Source of the DNA: Pardosa pseudoannulata
Lineage: Eukaryota > Arthropoda > Arachnida > Araneae > Lycosidae
Reading direction: 5' to 3'
Assembly: GCA_032207245.1 (NCBI GenBank)
Contig: CM063503.1
Coordinates: forward strand, 62,493,730 to 62,557,729
DNA length: 64,000 nt
In this document: one piece after another, positions 14,711 to 41,365 of the stretch
Numbering within the stretch: the first letter of the stretch is position 1
Layout: each line of letters begins with the position of its first letter
The notes under the pieces: model-generated
Databases searched by the model: none
Told to the model about the DNA's origin: nothing
Seen by the model: only the letters and a program-made list of their open reading frames with translations
Translations under genes and position numbers: made by a program

Positions 14711-15159
14711 AATTTCTCAGCCATGAAGAATAGATATAAAAAAATAACTTATAAAATCAGCACAGGTGAAACATTAAGTGCTTGAAATACCAATTATAAA
14801 ATTACAAAAAGTGAATTCCTCAAAAATTTGATTTACTGTAACTTACATTTTTGTGTGTATAAGAAAAAATAAAGTATAAGTCAAAAAAAAATTCAGAAAT
14901 AATTGCTACATTTGCATGTGTGCAAGTCTATCTAAGAATTTAAGATAAGAATAATTTAAAATTTCAAGACATATTTTCATCAGTTTTTGCCCTCTTTCAA
15001 ATGATTAAAATCTTGAATGACATTAAAACATAAGGTGAGCATATAAACAAATCACTAATTAGTTTAACTAATTTTTAATACATTATCAGAGAATACAGGC
15101 TTATCATTATAAACAGTGACCAAAATCAAGAAGTCCTTAAATCAAATTAGAATTACTAT

Positions 15160-15530
15160 AACAGCATTCCCAGCAAAACTTGTCTGATAAATTTACTGAC
15201 TTTCCCTGACAAAAACTCACAAAATTCAGTGACTAAATGACATACAATATTAGCTCTGATGTAAATAAGTTTTAGTGGTAATATTTATTATTGATATAAG
15301 CAGTTATTAATTTAAAAGCACTATTAACTTAGATGTAGTATATTTTTAACATTGATTTTTATGAAATTAACAGAAAACAAACTTATAGAAAGTAGCTTGA
15401 AAAAAAATACATCCAGATACCTTACATTGACTTTTAGAAAATTTCCTCGACTTTTAAATAAATATTTTACATTTTTTCCTGACCATTTTGCAATTCCCTG
15501 ACATTCCAGGTTGCTTGGATGTATAAGCAC
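15160..15530. mobile_element. Degenerate element with TTCCCTGAC motifs
   Basis: Repeated CCCTGAC motifs (near 15205, 15478 and 15494) resemble the internal CTCCTGAC and CCCGACATTTT parts of the 12.1-kb MITE. No termini survive, so the family assignment is tentative. Confidence 0.3.
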
Positions 15531-15686
15531 ACATTCTCATAAATGGATATATATATTTATATAAATTCATAAGTATTGCATAGTGAGACCTCTATATACT
15601 TTTATATATCCAACTTGGTTATAAGAAAACTAATTATCAATATTTTCTGGTTAACTCATTTGGACAGGTGCTGTAAATTTTTTAAA

Positions 15687-15815
15687 GCATAAGGACTGAT
15701 TACCATTCAAGGCCAATTTCAAGCCGATATAAACATTCATGCCAGCAGTAGGATTTATACCTAATAACTCTGGTAGGAAAGGCAGCACCATATCTATTTG
15801 GTCATTCTCTAGCTG
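15687..15815 (-). repeat. SINE-family remnant, strongly decayed
   Basis: CAAGCCGATATAAACATTCATGCCAGCAGTAGG follows the antisense order of the SINE body, then a tRNA-head-like CTATTTGGTCATTC. The tail is not recognisable. Confidence 0.45.
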
Positions 15816-16454
15816 ATTTTTTGTAGAGTAAAGAAAACTGAGAATTTTTTTTTATTTAAAACCTGCTAACTAGTTAAACTAGACATACAAAATATAGTAC
15901 AATTGTGGGCTTCATTTTACCTAATTTGCTATAGGAAGAGCACAAGTTTATTTGTTGCACATATTCTATAAAATTCTGGTACAAAATGAATTTTAAAATG
16001 TAAAACTCTTTTTACAATATTGCAATACATTTGAAATGAAAAATCTTGTTTCAAATGACCCCTTTTTAACATCCTGTAATAAATTCATCACAAATTTAAA
16101 AAAAATTTTAATTATTATAATTTAGTCTAAATAACTTCAGAAAAGCAAGAGGAAAGACAAAATGTAAATGTTAATTTCAATTTACAAATGTCTAAAGGTA
16201 TAGTAATGTACAATATATAACATGCAGAAATGAACTATACGCAAGATTCAGATGATAAATATTGACCATTAAAGAAAAAATTTTTAAGAATAAAAAAAAT
16301 AATAGAATGAGAAAATTCAAATAGTAGCAATTAAAATTCCCTCTGAAGAAAATGAAAAATCATTTACAAAAATAAATTTGAGTGTAAATAACTCTAGCTC
16401 CAAATGTTACAAGACAGCATAAAAAACTATCTAGATGATGTTCAAACACACAAG

Positions 16455-16482
16455 AAAAAAAAAAAAAAAAAAAAAAAAAAAA
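16455..16482. repeat. Poly(A) tract
   Basis: About 28 A residues in the gene-free left region. Confidence 0.95.
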
Positions 16483-18805
16483 GAATATCACATAAGAACC
16501 TGGCAAGAGATTTTTGTACTAATGTTAGATAACACTGTAACTGAAAATAATATTGTAAGTAATAACTCAATTACTTCAAATGTTGACAACATAAAAATCT
16601 TATAAATATAGACAAGAAAGAACTTTAAGATATAACATAAAAGTCATAAAAATAAAGGCAACCTAAAAGTCATATACATGTAGGCCACATAAAAAAAATC
16701 AATATAGGCAACATAAAAATCTTAAATGAACAATCTTGTGTAAAAAAGATCTCTTTAAAATATTTAAATTTATGCTTACTGCTCATAATTGTTTAAATAT
16801 AGCATTTATGTTAATAACTGCTAATTTAATATAATTACAGCATTTCAAATTATAATTAAGACAGATCACTTTTGTACTTTTTCTCTACCATATAAAAGAT
16901 TTAAAAAAAAATACATTTTAATGAGAAAGAGAAATATTGCATAAAAAAGCAGGTTTTGAAATCAAAATCACAGAATGGTGCACATAGCATGTTGATGTAC
17001 ATTAACATACAAAGAGAATGTACAAGAATGGTGGTTACAGAGGTGGCATTAATGCATTTATATCACTATCCTTGACATTTATACATACAGAAAAATGGGT
17101 TTTGGCATAAAAATTCAAAGAAATATTTACACATTTTTGTACAAGCAATATCATGAAAATAAATAATTCTCACTATCTTTCAATTTGTTACTAAGTCTTA
17201 TAATATATAATTAGAAGAATACACAATGTAACACTTCCAGGTTTTGAATCTGTAATATTACACATTAAATGGAAGCACATAAAATCAGACTCTTAGAAAA
17301 AGTTTTCTCTTAAAAAAGGTACCATATTGGTATCATTAACGTTAGGATAAGTAACACAGGCTAAATATTATTACCTTGATTACAAAGGATTAACGGGAAA
17401 TTATCAATTAATGCTCATTTATAACTGTAAAATTAATTGAACAGCAATTTAACAGAGGAAATCAATTACAAATAAGTGATACCAAGGTTTAAAGTCGAAG
17501 AGGGGAGAGTGCACTGGCTTTAATAATAATTAAGAATAACATCTAAAACACTTAAGTAAAACAATATTACAACACAATGGCAAAAATAATTAATGTGTGT
17601 CAGTAGGTTCAAAGAAACTAGCAAGTATCATGGCACATAGCATTCATCCATCAAGCATGAATAACATCAAATGAGTCCTATAAGGATTTAATAAATGCTT
17701 AATCAATTAAATACAAATCATTAGTAACTCTGAAGTAAAAACAGATCAAATTAATAACATAAAAAAATTATCCTTCAAAGCAGTCATTGAATATTATTTA
17801 AATGTGAAAGGCCAGAATAGTCTAAGCTTACTGATATACAAATACACACACATAGGCTCACAAATAAATGCACTCAAACAACCTAAATATGAATTTAAAT
17901 TAGAAATTTTTTTTTACCCTATTTGTCTATTAAAAGCATATTATGAAAGAAAAACAAAAAATATAATAGAACTATTTTCTCCAATAACTTTCAACAAAAT
18001 TAATGTTTAGAACAGGACTAGTAAAGTTAATAATACAACATACTCTTCTCTCATTTACAAAATCATGAAAATTGAAAATACAGAAATGAAAAATAAATAC
18101 AATATCAAGGTCTAAGGATCTCAAGAACTCATAAATTGAAAATTTCCTTAACAGCACACAAGTTCCACTGGACATCCAAGATGTCATCTAAACAACAGTC
18201 AGATTTTTTGGATATTGAATGTCAATGATCATTGTGTGCTGTTAGGTTTTTATATGAAACAAAAAAAAATTTAATGAAATGTTCAGGAACAATATTTAAG
18301 TCCACCACTTTCATGCCTGGCACTTGGTTCCAGTAGGAACTACTGCAATAAAACATCTGACACGTGACTAGTGACAAGCACCTTTTATATTTTTGTACAT
18401 ATGATATTACATACTATACACAAATTTATATGCTTGATGACTCATTTAAGTTTCTATATTTCAATATACAGTAATTTAGTTAACTGCATAAGCCTTAACT
18501 TGATAAAACATACACAGCAACTCTGTTTGTTTACCTAGGTTAAAACCTATGAAAGCAAAAAACAGGCAGGCAGTAATGTGTATGGTCTTAATAACATATA
18601 AACAATATGTTTTTCTCTGATTGTGGCATTTTGTAAACAGTATTCTGCCAGTAGCTTTTCTAATGCTTTTAAGCTTCATAGGCAGGCATAGTTTTAATAT
18701 ATCACAAATCCCATCACAAGACAAAGGCCTTAATATTGCCACTGAATTCAGCATGACATGCTACAAGCAGGGTTCTTTTGTTTCAAAATGTTAAAACTTA
18801 ATCAC

Positions 18806-35503
<16,698 letters not shown>

Positions 35504-36567
35504 GATCGATAAGATCGCACAACATTAACATAGTTTCCACATTGCACACATAACCACCAGTAACTGACGCTTATGTCTATAGCCAAACCCATTACCCCTC
35601 ATTTTGTCATAATAATACAATAAACTCATAGTCAACCGTTCATACTCCTACGAAAATTTACTAAAAATACAGCAATTGAGTGCATTGATGCCATTTTTCA
35701 CTCCTAAACATTGTATTGTAAATAACATTGTTTGGACCAAGGAGGTTTCAATATATAGATGTAAATCTAAATAAAGGGTATTTTTAACAAAAGAAATGTG
35801 ATTCATAATTTTGCTAAATTACTCTTTTTTTCTCTGTATAATTATGCATAGTGAGCATTACAGAAGATATTAGATGTACTTTTTCAATTTTTGAAGTACT
35901 TTTCTCTTGAAGTCTAGACTAAATAGGAAAAAAAAAATAAAAGAAGAGAGAGAGAGAAATCCATGTACTAGTACTGGAAGGTATCTAGTCAACAATTTGA
36001 ATTTTTTAATGACTTTAAAATAGATGAAATTTAGGGCTCAAACTATTCAAACTACTCAAACTATTTCATTAGATACTTAAGGCCCTAGCACGAGGATGTT
36101 ACGCAAGGACAACTAGCTCCTGTGACTTTTTCATCTGCTGCAAATAGATGAAAATATTTGTGTGATAGAGTTCTTGAAGGTCAACCAGAAACATTCTTAG
36201 GCAATTGGCTGCCCGCGTACATGATTGTCACTCCCAAAATTAAAAAACAAAATGATCAATCATTAGTAAGACTTTTATTTCATATTGATTAATTACTTTA
36301 AAATCTGCTTTCTTTTTTCAGAAAATTGACTAGCCCACCACACCAAATCATTTTGTATTTATTTATTTCATAGCAGACAAATCTGTCTCATCGTATTGCC
36401 TCTAAGTATTTGGAACTGTTCAGCATTCATATTCAACAATACATTAAGAAATCATAATTTTCCTGACCTCGGACTGTATTGAAAATATGACTGTTTAAGA
36501 TAAATCATATTTTCACAAACATGAAAATATTGATTGATTTTTAGTAATATGAGGAAAAATCAGAGCG

Positions 36568-36672
36568 GGACCAACATCTTAAAGTTAATTCTGTACATCA
36601 ACAAACATCCATTCTCATAGCGAGTTTTGAACCATAAACTGAGATCATTGTTCTATGATTAGACTATTGTAC
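36568..36672 (-). repeat. SINE-family remnant, decayed
   Basis: GGGACCAACATCTTAAAGTTAATTCTG matches the antisense body (GGGACCTACAGCTTAAAGCCGATTTTG). It then has a degenerate B-box region (GAGTTTTGAACCATAAAC). No tail is left. Confidence 0.5.
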
Positions 36673-36764
36673 AGCTTATGAAAATGTTAAAATAAGTTGA
36701 CTTCTAAGCGGAAAATTTGCATCTGATGTAGGCACATTATGATTTCCTTCTACATCTATTAAAT

Positions 36765-37571
36765 CAGTGCTTCTCAAACTTTCAATATTTGACCCCCAAT
36801 TGTCAACCATAATTTTCTTTTTTCCCTCTCCCATATAATAACAACGTATTGAATGCAAAATGCTCTTTGAAGCTAGAGCTACGATACGACCTTCATTATA
36901 AATCGTACAAATTATCTAGATAAGTATTAAATTTATTGACGTTTTGTAACACGGTTCGTTTGCATTAGCAACAGAATCGATGATTCTCTACTGCATTTGT
37001 GTTTAGCCTCTGACCTCGTCTACATGTAATAAAAAAGGATGTACTGTGTATGCATGCGTAAAAGTCTGATAATACTGAATTATACTCTATTTGCATTTTA
37101 CATTTAAAGATGTATGGTGCTGCCATCTCTTAATGTCCATAGAGTTATAACAAAACCTTGGCAATTTCTAATATTCAACTTTCCTTTGAGAAACTTTGCA
37201 AGACAAACTCATGAGAATTACTGGTTATTTTTAAGCTTGTTGTTTATTTAATCTTAATTAATTATCAAATACTTTGTACAGTGCTGATACATTTATAAGT
37301 ATATTAATGTTAGTGTAAATGTGTATTTTATTTTTCGTTAAGTCAGTATGTATTTTGTTGTGCTTTCTTTCAGTGAATTAATAAATTTTTAAATATTATA
37401 TTGATAACAGTGTAAATGTGCATTTTATTTTTCAATAAGTCAAAATGTATTTTGTTGTGCTTACTTTCAGTGAATTAATAAATTTTTAAATAATCTTTTT
37501 TGTGCTCGTGTCACCCATGTTGGGTTTTCACGTCCCCGTAGAGATCTCACCCCACAGTTTGAGAATCACTG
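36765..37571. mobile_element. hAT-like DNA element between the two genes
   Basis: Begins CAGTGCTTCTCAAACTTTC and ends AGTTTGAGAATCACTG: near-perfect 16-bp inverted termini of hAT type. Flanks TATTAAAT and TGTAAAAT match 6 of 8, a decayed target duplication. Non-coding, with an internal 97-bp tandem duplication. Confidence 0.75.
37312..37492. repeat. 97-bp tandem duplication inside the hAT-like element
   Basis: AGTGTAAATGTGTATTTTAT starts at 37312 and recurs with few changes at 37409. The block ending CAGTGAATTAATAAATTTTT appears at 37371 and 37468. Confidence 0.85.
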
Positions 37572-37851
37572 TGTAAAATAATATATTTCTTTTTATTTAA
37601 ATCTGTGATGTGTTATTAGAATTATCATTTGTGATTTACTTTAAATATTGAGAGTAAATTTTGTTTCTCAAAATTATAGTGTTGTATGAGTAGAGTTTAA
37701 GCATTGTCTGCCGGTAGGAACTGGCAACTTTAATTCAGCCACGTTGAGGTTTTTTGCTATATACGTATTTCATTATAAAAAAAAACTTTAAGGATTAGAC
37801 TATTTCATTTACTCCGTACCAGAAAGCAACGAAAAAAATATAATTTCGACC

Positions 37852-38640
37852 TACCGTAATTTCGCATGTATAGTACGCGGACTATCTGTGTTGAAAAAGT
37901 AAATTTATTTAGCCTCAGACTATCTGCTGGTGCGGTTTATCTGCTGGTTGTTCATTGCTCAAATCCTCAAAATCGGAAGAACGGGGGGGGAGCATTTCGC
38001 GCGAAAGGTCTATGATCAAACAAAAGCACTACTGATGAGACGTCAAGAAAACATCGTATCGTATCGGTAATAAACCATGAAAAAAAAATACAACCCATAA
38101 AACAGAATGATTAGTAGTAGCAACTTGCGCAATCTTAAATTGTGTCCTGGAGTAAGGTAAAATATCGATAGTCACTATTTACAGTTCCGATTGACAACAC
38201 CGAGTGGATGGGTTCAAAATCGAAGGTTGAGGATCGAAGATCATTTCACCAAGAGGATCACTCGTAACAGAGTGCTTTATTTTCAGAGTTTTAATTTGCG
38301 ATAATATTGGTCATTCTTTATATCTTTAAAACATTGTCGCAGTTTTACTGCTGATTTCAAGCTGAAGGTAATTCAGAAAGTCGACGAGAAAGTAGTAAGA
38401 AATTAGCGCAAGCAAAAGGAAGCATTAAAATATGAGATGAAAGCGATCCAATTGTCTTGGAAAAATAAAATGGTCTGCATTAGAAGAGATTTACATAGCT
38501 GGGTTCTCGAAGAGAGAAATGTAGGCCGCTCTGTTTCTCCCGTTAAAATTCGTCTCCGAAGGTATAGCAGCAGAAATGACATCAAATTTTAAAGGTGGAA
38601 ATAATTGAGTCGATATCGAAAGTCTTTTCGCGGCCTAATA
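37852..38640 (+). mobile_element. pogo/Tigger-like DNA transposon copy A, broken
   Basis: Starts with CCGTAATTTCGCATGTATAG after a TA. The body is the reverse complement of copy B at 44.0-44.8 kb over most of its length. Interrupted frames show a CENP-B/HTH-like piece near 38340-38370 (DFKLKVIQKV) and near 38490-38565 (WVLEERNVGRSVS, VKIRLRR). The right terminus is missing; the sequence changes to Gypsy-like near 38640. Superfamily call is from short motifs only. Confidence 0.6.
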
Positions 38641-38644
38641 AAAC

Positions 38645-39580
38645 CTTGTAAGGTTCATTCTAAGGAGCCTGAAGTGGTCTGTGTACACCATCATATCAGG
38701 CGAATGCGTAAGTGCCAGTAAGTAATTCAAGTAAGGATGAACAAAAACTATTTTCCTTCCGTAGTTGGAAGTTGACGTAAGATTCACATTTGAAAAATGG
38801 TCTTTTAAATCCTACACAAACTGCTTAAAAAATGCGTTGACTTGTGTTGGGTCAAAAAACTCTCCAAACAGTCAAAAGTTCGTTCGTACACCAATTCAAC
38901 TGTAATCTAGCTCAAATACTCTCTGGAGAAGGTCCGCAATCCTAGAAGCAACATCAGTAGTGCTGTTGACCCCTACTCTGTGTCGTAGGTTTTCAGCGCT
39001 TCTTATGAACGGTAGAAACTGTTAACAAGTCCATTAGCTTATGGATGGTAAGTGGAGGATCGTATACTTTGGATCTCAAACAGCTGTGAGAGAGCACGAA
39101 ACGATGTACTTTCTAACTGGAGCCCTTTATCTGCAGTCATTATTGCTGGTCACCTAAATTGAGAATTCCAGTGGCGGTAAAAGTTGTATGAAAGAATTTC
39201 TATAGTCGTCTGGGATTGCAGCAGTTTCAGGTCAACGTGAACGCTATCTATCATAGTGAGGCAGTAATAGTTTCCTAGTGAGGGAGGAAGAGGACTAACA
39301 ACATCGAAAAGAACATGGCTTAAATCTTTGAGATTGGTTTGAAAATTTTCCTATTGGAGTTTTGGTGTGACGGTGATTTTAGCCTTCTGGCACGGTATAC
39401 AATGCCTTACTCAGTTGGTACAGTCTTTGAGAAGAGAAGGCAGAATAAAGCTAAACTGAATCAATTTTGAAGTGCCACAAATACTCGGATGAGACAAATT
39501 ATGCAGCAGTGTGAAACTTTGATTTCAGGAAGATATGGACAAGCGGTACCTGTTGACTATCGCAATAATTTACAATCCGG
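38645..39580 (-). pseudogene. Ty3/Gypsy-type retrotransposon integrase remnant
   Basis: Minus-strand frames, shifted and stopped several times, show in order an HHCC zinc-finger-like piece (HPS...CIPCQKAKI), the catalytic-core signs VLFDVVSPLPPS and TADKGLQ, STYHP followed by ANGLVNSFYR, and a C-terminal MMVYTDHF piece. This order is that of a Gypsy-family integrase. No gag, RT or LTR is seen. It abuts pogo-like copy A. Too decayed to be active. Confidence 0.7.
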
Positions 39581-40198
39581 TAAATTAATTTTTTTAATAA
39601 ATTGTAAGCTCTTTAAACTATCAGTCGTGGTTAGCAATTCCGAATCTGTTTGTTGCACAACAATATACTTAAATTCTTTCTGTTTTGAGCCGTTATCATC
39701 AAGGAAAGTATCCCATCAACACACTTCTCTTAATTTAAGGCTGCACTAATATTGAATAGTTGTAAATGTTTATCGCTTGAAGTATTATGTTTTCAACGAT
39801 GCTAACCATTGGGAAATAAACAATAAAATAATATTATTGTTGGGTTCTCTTCCTATCATAGTTTTTAAAAACCTTGTGCAGGCGTAAAAAATTAAAATAA
39901 AAAATTATATATATAAATATATTTTATACATTTTTTAACCCGAAATCTTCATACGTTCTACGTAATTCCGAATATTCCAAAAAAAGTTTTAGGTCTTGAA
40001 GAGTAACATGAGTTTCATGGATTTCTTATTACTTACTTTGAATTTGTCCACTCCATTCCTTACGATCACTGGAAACAACAGTGTGTCATCTGCCCTTTTT
40101 AATCATATGCGTTTCTTAAAAATCTTCTATAGTATTTTGAATATACATTTCATATAGCAAAAAAAAAAAAAAAAAAAGTTTTGTAATTTGGACTTATC

Positions 40199-40236
40199 GT
40201 ATGTATCGTATATCATTCTGTATGTACGATACATAC
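40199..40236. repeat. 12-bp inverted repeat
   Basis: GTATGTATCGTA at 40199-40210 and TACGATACATAC at 40225-40236, loop of 14 bases. About 1 kb upstream of the KIAA0319-like start exon. Confidence 0.85.
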
Positions 40237-41275
40237 AGGAGGGGGATATTAATTTCGCACATAGCGTCGAATACTCTGAAACTCTTATTGTACTAAATTT
40301 ATTACATATTACAGGTTTGTAGATTGCAGAATTTTTATTTCAAAAGTTGAAAATGATAATTTTGTATTCTGTTTTCTTTCCTCGGTTTCGAAGGCCAAAA
40401 GTCCGTATTCAAGAGATGCAAGTCTTCGATTACCTTCTTATTAGACTTCAGTTGTTTGCGCTGAAATTTCCAGAAATTATATAAGTTCTTTTGTAGATTA
40501 TGTTTTATGATATGATAAATAACATCTTTCTTAGGTTTTCTTTCAAAGCAAATGCATCTATTGACTCTCAACCTCGGAGGTACAAACTCCTGTTGTTCTT
40601 CTTATTATGGCAAAATAAAATGCTTAAATTTATTAAACATATTAACATGACATTAGATTTCACCCAGAATTATACTTTTAATCTAAACAGAGATTTATTT
40701 TCCGGCACCTACTGAATTACTCCTTCAACATTTTTGTGCTGCCTGCAAGCCACAATGGGAATGTAGAAAAAGGTCCCTTTAACTGTCAGAGCTAGAAGTT
40801 GTTTTCCTATAGAACAGTTCTGTTTTGACTGAATTATGTTATGATGCAAACAAATGTTGATCAACGTTCTTTAACAAAACTTTGGAAGTGCTGATCATTG
40901 GACTTTATAGCATTATGTTGTATTCTAGAACGAAACGGTATGTTTATAGAAATATTATTCAACGTTATATGATTTATTGGGAAATAGTAAAATTTAATAA
41001 AAAGATCGTTGAGTGATATAGTGTTTGTCAATCTGGAATAAAACAAACGCAGTACTTTACTGTTCTTCATCGACTCGTACACCTTAAAATGAATTTTCGC
41101 TAACATTCATTATGCAACTTAACATTTTGGTTCCTTTAAGTACGGAAATTAGCTTAAATAATAATTTTATATAACGTGACATACAACTTTTTAAATATTG
41201 TAATTTATTTTTGATCATTTGCGTGACATTTGTATTATATTTCCTGCATGTATGAAAGTTCTCTTTTCTTTTTAG

Positions 41276-41365
41276 CTGCAGATAGATAAATGCTTAAGAA
41301 AATGGAGTTGTATAGTTTTTCTATTTTATTCTCAAGTTTAATCCTCTGTACATCTGCTTTCTCTG
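41276..41365 (+). CDS. KIAA0319-like exon with signal peptide
   Basis: Acceptor TTTTAG at 41275, 14 bases of probable 5' UTR, ATG at 41290, donor GTAATT after 41365. Encodes MLKKMEL followed by a hydrophobic run ending CTSAFS, a typical secretory signal peptide with a cleavage-friendly end. Because an acceptor precedes it, at least one untranslated exon should lie upstream. A second in-frame Met at codon 5 is an alternative start. Confidence 0.8.

Larger units (their letters stand above)
951..18805. other. Gene-free AT-rich region downstream of the Hippo kinase
   Basis: No exon-like frame with conserved protein content was seen on either strand; open frames are short and stop-rich by chance. 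The part nearest 18805 is presumably 3' UTR of the kinase gene. A minus-strand ATTAAA (18270-18275 on the plus coordinates) and a later AATAAA near 15946 are possible polyadenylation signals, but such hexamers are common in sequence this AT-rich. Listed repeats lie within it. Confidence 0.6.
35504..41275. other. Divergent intergenic region with promoters of both genes
   Basis: Contains the 5' UTR and promoter of the kinase (just right of 35503) and presumably the promoter and a 5' untranslated exon of the KIAA0319-like gene. I cannot place a TSS or TATA box reliably. 36.5-39.6 kb is filled by SINE, hAT, pogo-like and Gypsy remnants; 39.6-41.2 kb shows only a hairpin, an A run and short antisense frames without recognisable motifs. 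Confidence 0.55.

Noticed and set aside
14650..14712. tRNA-like B box GGGTTCGAATCC as a working tRNA gene
   Set aside because: No A box, no acceptor stem; it is the start of a truncated SINE bounded by target duplications.
18476..18754. 92-codon minus-strand open frame just after the Hippo stop
   Set aside because: Lies in the expected 3' UTR, after the stop codon of a complete protein, and has no recognisable motif.
40335..41106. Two minus-strand open frames of 78 and 81 codons before the KIAA0319-like gene
   Set aside because: Lys/Asn/Ile-rich as expected for AT-rich DNA; no recognisable family. A decayed transposase cannot be excluded, but I cannot support it.
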